Notes under the pieces: model-generated | Told to the model about the DNA's origin: nothing | Databases searched by the model: none | What the model saw: only the letters and a program-made list of their open reading frames with translations | Shown: positions 50,827 through 59,569 of the stretch, one piece after another | Layout of the letters: each line of letters begins with the position of its first letter | Numbering within the stretch: position 1 is the first letter of the stretch | Translations under genes and position numbers: made by a program | DNA from: an uncultured Mycoplasmatota bacterium | Lineage (GTDB): Bacteria; Bacillota_I; Bacilli_A; RF39; UBA660 | NCBI GenBank assembly: GCA_900554315.1 | Contig: USGP01000005.1 | Coordinates: forward strand, 3,379-67,378 | Reading direction: 5' to 3' | DNA length: 64,000 nucleotides

Positions 50827-52071
50827 TCATTCTTTAGGATTGTGTATTGTTGTGATAGTATAGTTCGAGAAGTCTAGTGATGATATAAACTTTTTAAACT
50901 CTTCATAATTTAATTGCTCTATATCTTCTACGGTATCTAAATATGGATGGTCATATTCTAGAATATTTTCTAATAGGGGAGCTGTAATAGAAGATAAATT
51001 TTCTTCTCTTAATATAATATTTACTATTGTTCTTTTTTTATCTATTTCAAATAATTCTTTATCAAATTGAATATTTTTAAACGCTTTTATAATTTCTTCT
51101 TTTAATTTTTCTTCTTGCGTCGTATAACTTCCGATAGAAATTAATAAAAAATTATCTATTTTTCTGTTGGAACGATTAATACCTGTTGTTATTATTTTCT
51201 CTTTCGTTAACCGATTATATAAAGGGGAAGATGATCCTGTGTTTGCATCTATAAAAGGACTTAAATAAAAATCTAACTTTAATTGTTCTTGTGTTGTTAA
51301 ATGGTGGATTGGAACTTTGTAAGTTACTTCTAAATAAGGAGTAGGAGTAGGAAATATTACTTCACCATATTTTTTTACTACTTCATTTGGTTCTTTTACT
51401 TCTATTTTTTGGACTGTATGTTTTGGAAAAGTTAAATGCTTCATTTCTTCTTTTATTGTTTTTATTACTTTTTCTTTTTGAAAGTTACCAGCTATTAAAA
51501 TAAATTGATTGTTAGGTTGATAGAATGTTTCATAACATAATTTTAAATTTTCTATTGTTGTATTTTTGACTTCTTCAATAGTACCTCCTGTACTTCTAAA
51601 TTTAATGTTATGTAGACAGTTATCTAATATTTTTATACTTTCATGAAAAAACTTATTGTTTTCTTTTCCTCTTAATTCTTGATAGATTGGATTTTTTAAT
51701 TTTTCTAAATTTTCTTCTGTAAATACTGGATTGTATACACTTTTTAGTATTGTTTTGATTCCATCTTCTACGTTTTCTACTGTTTCGAAGAAATATCTAG
51801 TATGATTTTTGGCAGTGATTGCGTTGGTACTCATTTCTTTTTTACCAAGAATATCTAAGAAATTCCCGTATTTATTACATTCAACTAAGAAGTGTTCTAA
51901 TATATGAGCTAATCCGTCTTGGAAATGTACTTCTTTGCCATCAATGATAAAATCTTTTGTTGCTCCACCAAATTTTGTGATAAATTGAAAAACTGTAGTA
52001 TGTTTTCTTTTGTCTTGATATAAATAAACTGTTAATCCATTTTCTAATGTAATTGTTTCTAACTTATTCAT
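50827..52071 (-). CDS. ymfH: M16-family zinc peptidase, YmfH type
   Basis: A 414-residue pitrilysin-family protein. The inverted zinc motif HxxEH is present in GLAHILEHFLVE near residue 57, with the further Glu about 70-75 residues later. N- and C-terminal M16 repeats are both present. It is the active half of the YmfF/YmfH pair found in Firmicutes; M16 peptidases of this type degrade or mature short peptides. It begins eight bases before the end of the partner gene, on the same reverse strand, which fits a heterodimer. Confidence 0.88.
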   Translation of the reverse strand: MNKLETITLENGLTVYLYQDKRKHTTVFQFITKFGGATKDFIIDGKEVHFQDGLAHILEHFLVECNKYGNFLDILGKKEMSTNAITAKNHTRYFFETVENVEDGIKTILKSVYNPVFTEENLEKLKNPIYQELRGKENNKFFHESIKILDNCLHNIKFRSTGGTIEEVKNTTIENLKLCYETFYQPNNQFILIAGNFQKEKVIKTIKEEMKHLTFPKHTVQKIEVKEPNEVVKKYGEVIFPTPTPYLEVTYKVPIHHLTTQEQLKLDFYLSPFIDANTGSSSPLYNRLTKEKIITTGINRSNRKIDNFLLISIGSYTTQEEKLKEEIIKAFKNIQFDKELFEIDKKRTIVNIILREENLSSITAPLLENILEYDHPYLDTVEDIEQLNYEEFKKFISSLDFSNYTITTIHNPKE

Positions 52072-53317
52072 GGCTTTTCTCCTTTAAAAAATAAATTGTA
52101 TCTAGTTGTAGTTTATCCATAAAGTTGTATACATCTTCGGCTGTTTTTTCTTTTAATTTTTCATATCTTTCTTGCTCTGTATCATCAATGCCTAAGACTT
52201 TGTTAATTTTATCATTTAATATGTCATATTTATTATCTAGACTTCTTATTAGATCAATTCTTCTTCTATTTTTTATTTTTTCAATCAGAGGCGTTATCAT
52301 ATCTTTATCTTTTAGGCTGTCCATCACTTCTAATATTTTTTCTTGCGTTATATCTTTGTTTTTGGGATTGATATATGCAGTTATTTTTAATAGCCCATAA
52401 TTAGGATAATAATTTACTGCTGAAGAATAGATTAAGTTGTTTTCATGTCTTAATTTTTTACTTAATAATCTGGAAGATTGAGATGATAGTAGACTTTGAA
52501 TTAATCCTAGCATAATAGAATCTTCTTTTTGCATATTTTTTACTTTGTATATGAAAGATAGAGCTGAGTCTTTAAATTCTTTTTCTTCTACTATTTCTTG
52601 TGGTTTCTCTTTATTTGGTTTTAGATAATGTATATAGTCTGTTGTTAAAGTTAAATTTTCTTTTATAGGAAAATATTTTTTTATAATGGGATTTATTTTT
52701 TCTTCTTTTATATTTCCCATGATAAATATAATAGGGGTATTATTTATAATTCTTTGTTCATAATATTCAAATAGATTTTTGGGGGTTATTTCTTCTATTA
52801 ATTCTTTATGTGCTTTTAAATCTCTTGAAAAAATACCGTCTGTGTCTATTAGTTTAGCTATTGTGTAGTTCAAATATGGTTTAAATGATTTTTCTTGGCT
52901 ATTCATTCGTAATTTTAAATTTTCTTTTTCTCTATTTACTTCAAACGAATCAAAATATTGGTTTACTGTTTTTGGATGATAAATAGCATTGCTAAATAGT
53001 TGAATTTGTTTTTCTATTACATCTTGTTTTAATGATTGTTCATCAGGAATTACAAGTTTAAAATTAATACAAGCTGTTGTTCCAATCGTGATTTGATTTG
53101 CAAAATAGGATAGAATGTAGTTTTCTTTTAATGCTTTTTGAAATTCTCCTTCTGTTGGATATTGTTCTGTCATATACATTAACATTTGTGGAATAAGTAT
53201 TTCTTTTGCTAGATCTTTTATTTCTTCTTGATAAGGATATATTGCGTGTATTTGGATCGTTTGAAAATTATCATTTTTTATTATAATGGGATTATTTTTT
53301 ATTGTTATTGTTTTCAT
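52064..53317 (-). CDS. ymfF: M16-family peptidase homologue, YmfF type (no HxxEH)
   Basis: A 417-residue M16-fold protein without the zinc motif: the corresponding region (AKEILIPQMLMYMTEQYPTE) has no His or Glu pair in the right register. It keeps the C-terminal M16 repeat with LIQSLLSSQSSRLLSKKLRHE and NLIYSSAVNYYPNYG. It should be the non-catalytic partner of YmfH, overlapping that gene by eight bases. Its start at 53317 has AGAAAGGTAG upstream on the reverse strand. First gene of the reverse operon, divergent from the ASCH gene. Confidence 0.85.
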   Translation of the reverse strand: MKTITIKNNPIIIKNDNFQTIQIHAIYPYQEEIKDLAKEILIPQMLMYMTEQYPTEGEFQKALKENYILSYFANQITIGTTACINFKLVIPDEQSLKQDVIEKQIQLFSNAIYHPKTVNQYFDSFEVNREKENLKLRMNSQEKSFKPYLNYTIAKLIDTDGIFSRDLKAHKELIEEITPKNLFEYYEQRIINNTPIIFIMGNIKEEKINPIIKKYFPIKENLTLTTDYIHYLKPNKEKPQEIVEEKEFKDSALSFIYKVKNMQKEDSIMLGLIQSLLSSQSSRLLSKKLRHENNLIYSSAVNYYPNYGLLKITAYINPKNKDITQEKILEVMDSLKDKDMITPLIEKIKNRRRIDLIRSLDNKYDILNDKINKVLGIDDTEQERYEKLKEKTAEDVYNFMDKLQLDTIYFLKEKSHE

Positions 53318-53385
53318 AGCTACCTTCTTTCTAAGACCATTTTATCATATCTTTATTTTATGTTATACTTTTTTTAGGAGGATGT

Positions 53386-53781
53386 ATGAAAGTAATTACT
53401 ATTAAACAACCTTTTGCTAGTTTAATTGCTGAAGGATATAAAAAATATGAGTTTCGTACTTGGAAGACAAAATATAGGGGAGATATTTTGATTCATGCTG
53501 GTAAAGGGATTGATAAGGCAGCTATGAAGAAGTTTGAAGCTTTCAATCTTACTTATCCAACGGGATGTATTATTGCCAAAGCTAGGTTATCGGATTGTGT
53601 TTTTATTGATTCTGATATGAAACAAAAATTAAAACAAGAAAACAGTTTGGTCTATTCTGGTGTAGTTAATGATGATGATTGGGAAGGTTTTGGTTTTTAT
53701 TTAGAAAATATTGAAAAAATAGATCCTATTTCTATCAATGGAAAACTTAGTTTATGGGATTATCCCTATGAAGAAAAGTAG
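53386..53781 (+). CDS. ASCH-domain protein
   Basis: A 131-residue ASCH (ASC-1 homology) domain protein, a PUA-like beta-barrel thought to bind RNA or modified nucleotides. It begins VITIKQPFASLIAEGYKKYEFRTWKTKYRGDILIHAGKG, the family consensus with the GxKxxExR core, and ends ENIEKIDPISINGKLSLWDY. AGGAGGATGT precedes the start. It has a promoter-like TATACT upstream. Some ASCH proteins are amidohydrolases or nucleases; the activity here is unknown. Confidence 0.85.
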   Translation: MKVITIKQPFASLIAEGYKKYEFRTWKTKYRGDILIHAGKGIDKAAMKKFEAFNLTYPTGCIIAKARLSDCVFIDSDMKQKLKQENSLVYSGVVNDDDWEGFGFYLENIEKIDPISINGKLSLWDYPYEEK

Positions 53782-53814
53782 TTTTTTGCTATAATATTAT
53801 AAAGGAGGAATATT

Positions 53815-54072
53815 ATGAAGTGTCCAGTTTGTAAAGATGTTACTTTATTAATGTCTGAAAAAAAGGGAGTTGAAATTGATTACTGCCCTGAATGTCGAGG
53901 AATTTGGCTTGATCGAGGAGAACTTGAAAAGTTGGTTGAAAAAGAAGAAAAAACATATCGTGATGTGAAAAAAGAATATGAAGAGGAAGAACATTATGAA
54001 CATAAAAAATACCCTAAAAAGAGAAAAGAATCTTTTTTAGGAGAAGTATTTGATCTTTTTGGTGGAGATTAA
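53815..54072 (+). CDS. TFIIB-type zinc-ribbon protein
   Basis: An 85-residue protein with a zf-TFIIB zinc ribbon: CPVCK at the start and CPECRGIWLDRGELEKL about 27 residues later, the fixed pattern of this family. The rest is a Lys/Glu/Tyr-rich helix and a C-terminal FLGEVFDLFGG. AAGGAGG at 53802-53808 is the ribosome binding site. These proteins are widespread in bacteria; the function is unknown, and zinc binding or a nucleic-acid role is inferred. 33 bases after the ASCH gene. Confidence 0.85.
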   Translation: MKCPVCKDVTLLMSEKKGVEIDYCPECRGIWLDRGELEKLVEKEEKTYRDVKKEYEEEEHYEHKKYPKKRKESFLGEVFDLFGGD

Positions 54073-54154
54073 AAACTGCGTGATGTAGTTTTTTTTTACA
54101 GTATTTAACATTTGTTTTTGGCTTGCTTCTAGAAAAAAATAAATTCTTGTTTTA

Positions 54155-54170
54155 TACTCTTTATAGAGTA
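54155..54170 (+). promoter_or_regulatory. Inverted repeat over a -10-like element before the YgjV-like gene
   Basis: TACTCT (54155-54160) and AGAGTA (54165-54170) around TTAT form a perfect palindrome that overlaps TATACT (54153-54158) and ends next to the ribosome binding site. It could be an operator or a translation-blocking hairpin. Confidence 0.3.
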
Positions 54171-54182
54171 GGGTGATTCTTT

Positions 54183-54704
54183 ATGATATTTAGTGTGTTA
54201 GCTTTTACTGCATTGGTTATTAGTGTTTGTATTAAAGAAAGAAAAAAATCATTATTTGTACAGTCTTTAGATTGTATTTTTGAGGCATTGTACAATTTTT
54301 ATATTTATGCTTATACAGGTGCGGTATTAAGTTTAGTAAATTTTATACGTAGTTTTTTATTTATCAATAAGGATGATTTTAGTAAAAAATTTTATTTAGG
54401 TTTATTAATATTATTTGAAAGTGTTATTCTTATTAATTGTATTATGACTTGGGATGGTGTTGTTTCTTTACTTCCAACGATTGGTTCTTTAATTCGTACT
54501 TATTGTTTGTGGCAGACGGATATGCGATTTGTACGTTTGTCTGGCATTACGACTGGTGTTTTTTATGGAGCATATTATTTATATTATCAGAGTCCATTAC
54601 TTGTTATAGGGGAGACGACTTTAATTTTTGCTGGTATGTATGCTGTTTGGAAACATGATGTGAAAGATAAATTCTTTCAACATAAATTACAAGAGCAAAA
54701 TTAG
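54183..54704 (+). CDS. YgjV-family inner-membrane protein
   Basis: A 173-residue integral membrane protein with about five hydrophobic helices. The pattern KKSLFVQSLDCIFEALYNFYIYAYTGAVLSLVNFIRSFLF matches the YgjV family, with the conserved small-residue helix and the N-x-x-R motif, and the second half has SLIRTYCLWQTDMRFVRLSG. The function of this family is unknown. GGGTGAT precedes the ATG. A terminator follows, so it is monocistronic. Confidence 0.75.
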   Translation: MIFSVLAFTALVISVCIKERKKSLFVQSLDCIFEALYNFYIYAYTGAVLSLVNFIRSFLFINKDDFSKKFYLGLLILFESVILINCIMTWDGVVSLLPTIGSLIRTYCLWQTDMRFVRLSGITTGVFYGAYYLYYQSPLLVIGETTLIFAGMYAVWKHDVKDKFFQHKLQEQN

Positions 54705-54734
54705 AAAAGATCTTGCGAAACAAGATCTTTTTTT
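54705..54734 (+). terminator. Rho-independent terminator after the YgjV-like gene
   Basis: AAAAGATCTTG (54705-54715) pairs with CAAGATCTTTT (54721-54731), followed by T. Confidence 0.85.
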
Positions 54735-54815
54735 GATTTTTATGAAGTAATTTTTTTTTAACAATTTTTTAGTTTTATGGTACAATTATGTCAGAATAAA
54801 TAATAAGGTGATAGT

Positions 54816-55496
54816 ATGAGATTACAATGTGAAAGTGTTGCTAATAAGGTTATGTTTCAGTTAGATAAGTTGGAAAATGAATTTTCACAAGATGAACTTA
54901 ATCAAATAACAGAAATTGTTATTGATTATGATGAAGAAGAAAATAATGCGGCTCTTATTGCGGATGTTTTACTTTTTCAAAATTTATTTAGTTTAACGAT
55001 TCGTAATGGCTTTTTATATAATGATGATTTACTTCATTTGATAAAGTTAAAAAAATTAAAAGCTATTAGTTTTCATAATTGTAAGTTTGAAAATTCTAAT
55101 TTGGTTGCATTATTTTCGGTTAGTAATTTATCTCTTGTTCATTGTGATATTTATAATTATTCCTTTATTTCTGTTTTGGGTGAGTTAGAATCTTTAACTA
55201 TTGTAAGTGGTAAGATAAAAGTTCGTTCTTTGAATGAGTTAGAACAATTGAGGTATTTACAGTTATCTTATTCAGAAATATTAGGAAGTCCAGATTTAAT
55301 TTCTACGAAGATTGAAGAATTATATATTGATCATTCTAATTTGGTTGATTTATCTTTTTTAAAGAACTTTAAAAATCTTCGTAAACTGGGTGTGGATGAA
55401 AGTCAATATCGGGAAAATAAATTGTTATTAGATGATCTTATTCAACATGATGTTTTGGTTTTAGAAGATAATTTGATAGAGATTCGTGGTGAGTGA
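54816..55496 (+). CDS. Leucine-rich-repeat-like protein
   Basis: A 226-residue soluble protein. After an N-terminal 40 residues, strands recur every 20-23 residues with the LRR-like form: LFSLTIRNGFL, LKKLKAISFHNCKF, VSNLSLVHCDI, LGELESLTIVSG, LEQLRYLQLSYSEI and TKIEELYIDHSNL, then LKNFKNLRKLGV. The pattern is a degenerate bacterial LRR without cysteine caps. No signal peptide is present. GGTGAT precedes the start. The transglutaminase-like gene begins one base after its stop, so both are translated together. Confidence 0.6.
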   Translation: MRLQCESVANKVMFQLDKLENEFSQDELNQITEIVIDYDEEENNAALIADVLLFQNLFSLTIRNGFLYNDDLLHLIKLKKLKAISFHNCKFENSNLVALFSVSNLSLVHCDIYNYSFISVLGELESLTIVSGKIKVRSLNELEQLRYLQLSYSEILGSPDLISTKIEELYIDHSNLVDLSFLKNFKNLRKLGVDESQYRENKLLLDDLIQHDVLVLEDNLIEIRGE

Positions 55497-55497
55497 T

Positions 55498-57588
55498 ATG
55501 AATTATAGTTATGCATATAAATATACATTTGGTGATGGAGATTATTTTGATGTTGATAGTGTTAATGATTTCTGTATGCGCCACCCTTATGTGAATAAAT
55601 TGGTTGAGGTTGCGAATACTAGAGGAATTTCTTCTTCTGATTTAAAACGATTAGATCCATCTATTATGATAAGAATTGCTGGAGGGTATGATAAGTATCG
55701 TTTAGAACATGCTCCTCAATCTCAAGATTATTTATATTCTTCTGTTATTTATACTAGAAATGAAGCAATTAAAATTGTTGAAGAGATGGAAAAAATCGAG
55801 TCTGGTATTAGATCTAATTGGAGTGATTTACAAAAGGTTATTTATGTTTATGATTCTTTAAAATCTGGAGTGTTATATGATCCTAAATACGAAGAAAAAT
55901 CATCTGATGAAATTCGAAGTTTAAGAGGATTAATTACCAAACAAACAGTGTGTGCTGGTTATTCATTGATGTTTAAAGAAATGATGGATCGATTGAATAT
56001 TCCTTGTCAATATGTAGAGGGACGTACTGAAAAAGGAACAGGTCATGCTTGGAATCTTGTTACGATAGATGGAAAATTATATCCTGTTGATGTTACTTTT
56101 GATAATTCTAGATATCAGGCTGGTTTCGATTCTACCTATTATTTTTTAGGACAAAATGTTGAGTCTTTTGCTAAAAATCATCGTCCACGTTCTTATGAGC
56201 CAGTTCAGGATTATCGTCATACACTTTCACAAATTAATTTAGATTTAATTCGTCAAATTTCTTCACAGTTTGATAGATCGAAAACTTACACTAATAGTAC
56301 CTATCTTATAGCTCGTCAGGATGGTTCTCAATTTGTAATTTCTCAAGTTGGTAATTTTATTGCTGATGGTTATAAACTTAATCGATATTATTATTGTGAT
56401 GTTTTACCTGATGGAACATTAAAAAATCCACAAATTTTCTTTAGTGAAAGTAATGTTATGGGATATAAAAAGAATCGAGATTTTGGTAAAAAGGTTCCTA
56501 CTGGTTATGGAAATGTTTTATTTAATATTGTTTTCTCTAAAGAAAATATACAAGATTCTATTGATCGAGATACTATGTTTTTGGGAAATGTTACTAAAAA
56601 ATCTTCCAGCAATCATAGTGAAGTTGTACAGAGCGTATCTGAAATCGAAAAGCCTGATGATTTGTTAACTCATCGTAGAGATAATATTCGAGTTTTTAAA
56701 AGAAGTGATGGTACTAGTTTTATTGCAGAAAGAAGGACTTTTACTCAAAAACCTTGTGGATTCGATATATATAAATATGATATTTTTGAAATGGTGTTAG
56801 AAGATAATAAATATGTATTAAAGAAAAATACAGTATTTACAGAAAGAGACTTTTTTAATGATCCTAGATTAGATATGGTGGATGTGTTCTTAAGTAGAGC
56901 AAGATTGGATAGAAAAGTTAATGAAGCTGGTAGTTATATTGGTTATTATGCAAGTGATAATCATAAGTATTATAATCCAGATTTAGTTGATTATTTTGAT
57001 ACTTCTAAGCGTATTAATGTAGATGATTTGGTTGATTCTATAGAACCAAAGCCTCTTCCTACTTTTGATGAGATAAAGAATTTAGCTTCTCAATATGAGA
57101 TATTTACTATATCTGGTAATCCTTTGGAGGAAGATTTTTCTAAATATAAAATTCGTGATATTAAAACGAAGGAAGTAGAGGAAAATCCGGAAATTGTTGA
57201 GAAAGCTATGTTTGCTAATATGTGGTTAACTGCTGCTGGTGTTAATTGGACTGCTGGTGATAAAAGAGTTGGAGATGTTTATGCTTTTAACTCTTCTGCA
57301 GAAGAAATTTATCATTCTATATGTCAAGATATGACAAAACAAGTAGAGCAAGATGGGGTTATTGATACTGTTGGTATTTTTCGTGATATTAGTTCTCATT
57401 CTTTATATAAATATAATCAAGAAATTGTTGCTAATTTGTTTAGAACGCCTACTCAAGTACAATTCATTAATGATTTGGCACTTCGTTCTGTTGGTAAAAG
57501 CTCACAATCTAAAGTTCCAGAACCATTATATTCTGTTGGATATGCTAGTAATTTAGCTTATTCTGTAAATAATCATGTTCAAAAATAG
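55498..57588 (+). CDS. Transglutaminase-like cysteine protease-fold protein
   Basis: A 696-residue cytoplasmic protein (no signal peptide). A transglutaminase-like core lies at about residues 100-210. The catalytic Cys is in TKQTVCAGYSLMFKEMM, the His in GTGHAWNLVTI and the Asp in LYPVDVTFDNS. The remaining 480 residues include strands with FVISQVGNFIADGYKLNRYYYCD and a second similar set near residues 395-450 (RVFKRSDGTSFIAE), which look like two copies of one unit. GTGGTGAGTGAT precedes the ATG at 55498. Substrates are unknown: this fold covers transglutaminases, peptidases and deglycosylases. Confidence 0.7.
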   Translation: MNYSYAYKYTFGDGDYFDVDSVNDFCMRHPYVNKLVEVANTRGISSSDLKRLDPSIMIRIAGGYDKYRLEHAPQSQDYLYSSVIYTRNEAIKIVEEMEKIESGIRSNWSDLQKVIYVYDSLKSGVLYDPKYEEKSSDEIRSLRGLITKQTVCAGYSLMFKEMMDRLNIPCQYVEGRTEKGTGHAWNLVTIDGKLYPVDVTFDNSRYQAGFDSTYYFLGQNVESFAKNHRPRSYEPVQDYRHTLSQINLDLIRQISSQFDRSKTYTNSTYLIARQDGSQFVISQVGNFIADGYKLNRYYYCDVLPDGTLKNPQIFFSESNVMGYKKNRDFGKKVPTGYGNVLFNIVFSKENIQDSIDRDTMFLGNVTKKSSSNHSEVVQSVSEIEKPDDLLTHRRDNIRVFKRSDGTSFIAERRTFTQKPCGFDIYKYDIFEMVLEDNKYVLKKNTVFTERDFFNDPRLDMVDVFLSRARLDRKVNEAGSYIGYYASDNHKYYNPDLVDYFDTSKRINVDDLVDSIEPKPLPTFDEIKNLASQYEIFTISGNPLEEDFSKYKIRDIKTKEVEENPEIVEKAMFANMWLTAAGVNWTAGDKRVGDVYAFNSSAEEIYHSICQDMTKQVEQDGVIDTVGIFRDISSHSLYKYNQEIVANLFRTPTQVQFINDLALRSVGKSSQSKVPEPLYSVGYASNLAYSVNNHVQK

Positions 57589-57598
57589 AGGTGGTAAA

Positions 57599-58672
57599 AT
57601 GGAAAAGTTTTATTTGGAAATTCCTAGTTTGGGTAGGAAAGAAGATGCAATTGATTATATTCAAGAATTTCATCAGTATCATTCAGCTATTAATGGTGTT
57701 GGTGGTCTAGATCGATATATAGAAGATTATGCTGGTTGGTTGGAAAAGTTGAAGCAAGATGCTACTCGAATTCCTAATGAGAAAAAGGTTCCAGCAAAAA
57801 CGTATTTTTTGGTTAGACAAAATGATTGCAAAATTGTTGGTATGATTAATATTCGTTTGACATTAAATGAACATTTGAAGAAGTTTGGAGGTCATATTGG
57901 ATATAGTATTCGACCAACAGAACGAGGAAAGGGATATAATAAAATAAATTTATATTTAGGATTAAAAATATGTCAGTCTCATGGCATATCTAAAGTTTTG
58001 ATGGATGCAGATACAAATAATCCAGCATCATGGAAGACTATGGAAGCTTTGGGTGGTGTTTTTGTTAGGGAATACTATGATGATGAAGAAGCAAATTGTT
58101 ATGTTAAAGATTATGAAATAAATGTGGATCAGAGTTTACATGATTATGCACCTATTTATGAAAAAATGATATATTATGAAGATGAGGAAGTTTTTTCTTC
58201 TTCTCATATTTCTTTTGTGAAGCTTCAACATTCCTTGGTTGATGAGTATGTTAGGATGGTAAATGATCCAGATGTTAATAAGTTTATTTCTAAGCATTCT
58301 ATTACTTATTCTATGGAAGCAGAAAAAGAGTGGATTCAGAAAAAATTAGATTCTAAAGCAACTATCTATTCTATGCTAGAAAAGAATAGTCATAGGTTTA
58401 TTGGAAATATTGAACTAATGAGAGTTGAAAATCAAGAAGGAGAGTTGGGTATTTGTATTACTCCTCTTATGCAAAATAAACATTATGGACGGGAAGCATT
58501 AACAGCATTTGTCAATTATTGTTTTGAAACATTTCATTTAAATCGCATATATTTAAAAGCTTATAGTCATAATAAAAGAGCAATTCATGTTTATCAATTA
58601 GTAGGATTTCAAATGTATCAAGAGTCATCTGATGAGGTTTGTATGGAGATTAGAAAAAATAATGCAAAATAA
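57599..58672 (+). CDS. Tandem double GNAT-domain acetyltransferase
   Basis: A 357-residue protein made of two GNAT domains. The first (about 1-175) has HIGYSIRPTERGKGYNKINLYLGL and ADTNNPASWKTMEALGGVFV. The second (about 195-355) is of the RimJ/RimL type, with LGICITPLMQNKHYGREALTAF and KAYSHNKRAIHVYQLVGFQMY. The acetyl-CoA loop of domain 1 (RGKGYN) is a fair match; that of domain 2 is weaker (NKHYGREA). Fusion of two GNATs suggests acetylation of two sites or one regulatory domain. GAGGTGG sets the ATG at 57599. It overlaps the HAD gene by 11 bases. Confidence 0.8.
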   Translation: MEKFYLEIPSLGRKEDAIDYIQEFHQYHSAINGVGGLDRYIEDYAGWLEKLKQDATRIPNEKKVPAKTYFLVRQNDCKIVGMINIRLTLNEHLKKFGGHIGYSIRPTERGKGYNKINLYLGLKICQSHGISKVLMDADTNNPASWKTMEALGGVFVREYYDDEEANCYVKDYEINVDQSLHDYAPIYEKMIYYEDEEVFSSSHISFVKLQHSLVDEYVRMVNDPDVNKFISKHSITYSMEAEKEWIQKKLDSKATIYSMLEKNSHRFIGNIELMRVENQEGELGICITPLMQNKHYGREALTAFVNYCFETFHLNRIYLKAYSHNKRAIHVYQLVGFQMYQESSDEVCMEIRKNNAK

Positions 58673-59312
58673 AATCGTTATTTTTGATTGGGGTGGCGTT
58701 ATACTACATACTTATCCTGATTCTAATAGTGATAGAGATGCTATTGTTAGAACGATTCAGCATTTTCAATCTTCTTTTAGTTCAGAAGAGGCTTGGAATC
58801 TTTATCGTGATACATTGAGAGATGAAAATAATGTTATCATTAGTGTTCAAAATGATGAAGAAAGTAAGAAAAAGTGGGTTCAAAGAATTTGTAATGCTGG
58901 TAATTTTCATACTTCTATGGATGAATTTAGTAATGTGTTTAGTGCTGAATATTTAAAAACAGATTATTATCAAGATGTTGTTCATTATATTTATTCTTTA
59001 AAAGACAAATGTAAAATTGGTTTGTTTTCTGATTTGATTTATGCCTGTTATCCTGCTTTAGCTAAACAGTTAGATTTATCTAGTTTTGATTATGTTTGGT
59101 TATCTTATATGACTCACAGTCATAAAAGTAGTGAGGATGCTTTTAGCCTGGTGGAACAGGATTTACAATTAAATCCTAAAGATATTATGTTTATTGATGA
59201 TACTTCTATAAATATAGAAAATGCTGCTAAAAGAGGGTGGAATACTTGCCAGGCTAAAGGATATGAGCTTGATAAGATTCAGAAATCAATCTCTGAATTT
59301 TTAGGTTTGTAA
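58662..59312 (+). CDS. HAD-superfamily hydrolase
   Basis: A 216-residue HAD phosphatase. Motif I is VIFDWGGVILHTYPD with one Asp (the general-acid Asp is replaced by Gly, as in the YihX-like group), motif II is LFSDL, the Lys of motif III is in SHKSSEDAF and motif IV is FIDDTSINIENA. The helical cap (about 20-90) is of the C1 type. The substrate is unknown. It begins in the last codons of the double-GNAT gene, so it is the fourth gene of the LRR-transglutaminase-GNAT-HAD operon. Confidence 0.85.
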   Translation: MQNKIVIFDWGGVILHTYPDSNSDRDAIVRTIQHFQSSFSSEEAWNLYRDTLRDENNVIISVQNDEESKKKWVQRICNAGNFHTSMDEFSNVFSAEYLKTDYYQDVVHYIYSLKDKCKIGLFSDLIYACYPALAKQLDLSSFDYVWLSYMTHSHKSSEDAFSLVEQDLQLNPKDIMFIDDTSINIENAAKRGWNTCQAKGYELDKIQKSISEFLGL

Positions 59313-59322
59313 TTCTTCTAAA

Positions 59323-59351
59323 TTGACAAATCTTTGATATTGTGTTATTAT
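59323..59351 (+). promoter_or_regulatory. Consensus promoter of the threonine leader peptide
   Basis: Perfect -35 TTGACA (59323-59328), 17-base spacer, -10 TATTAT (59346-59351). It lies 30 bases before the start codon of the leader peptide. Confidence 0.75.
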
Positions 59352-59380
59352 TTAATTACTTTTTGAAAGGGAGAATTTTT

Positions 59381-59464
59381 ATGTTAAGCAATCAATTGAC
59401 GACAACTGTTTATACGACAAAAAAATCAATTATTTCGATTGATTGTTTTAGCATTGTTAAATAA
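59381..59464 (+). CDS. Threonine-rich leader peptide (27 aa), attenuator candidate
   Basis: A 27-codon open frame with AAAGGGAG seven bases before its ATG. Codons 7-9 are ACG ACA ACT and codons 12-13 ACG ACA: five threonine codons in seven (LTTTVYTT). That is the arrangement of amino-acid leader peptides such as ThrL. Just after them AATCAAT (59424-59430) can pair with ATTGATT (59438-59444); an alternative copy AATCAATT lies at 59390-59397, inside the leader. A terminator follows at 59497-59529. Stalling at Thr codons would cover the left arm and could change the folding. The peptide is not hydrophobic, so a toxin is unlikely. Confidence 0.55.
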   Translation: MLSNQLTTTVYTTKKSIISIDCFSIVK

Positions 59465-59496
59465 AGTATAAGTAAGAATATTTATATTGTTATTAC

Positions 59497-59529
59497 AAAG
59501 TCTATTACAATCCAGTAATAGACTTTTTT
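59497..59529 (+). terminator. Terminator downstream of the threonine leader peptide
   Basis: AAAGTCTATTAC (59497-59508) pairs perfectly with GTAATAGACTTT (59515-59526), loop AATCCA, then T residues. The 12-bp stem is followed by the thrS T-box promoter, so it acts as attenuator or plain terminator. Confidence 0.85.
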
Positions 59530-59549
59530 GTAAATTTTGTTGTAGATGA

Positions 59550-59558
59550 TGATATAAT
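59550..59558 (+). promoter_or_regulatory. Extended -10 promoter of the thrS T-box transcript
   Basis: TGATATAAT, a TGn extension plus a perfect TATAAT (59553-59558). TTGTAA at 59528-59533 could be the -35 at 19 bases. Confidence 0.5.
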
Positions 59559-59569
59559 ATTAATATAAA

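Noticed and set aside
52125..52400. Forward ORF of 91 codons opposite ymfF
   Set aside because: Shadow of a clear M16 gene; hydrophobic Ser/Leu composition typical of antisense reading, and no ribosome binding site.
59381..59464. Type I toxin peptide
   Set aside because: The peptide is not a hydrophobic single helix and no antisense promoter was evident; the Thr run before a terminator and a thrS gene fits a leader peptide better.
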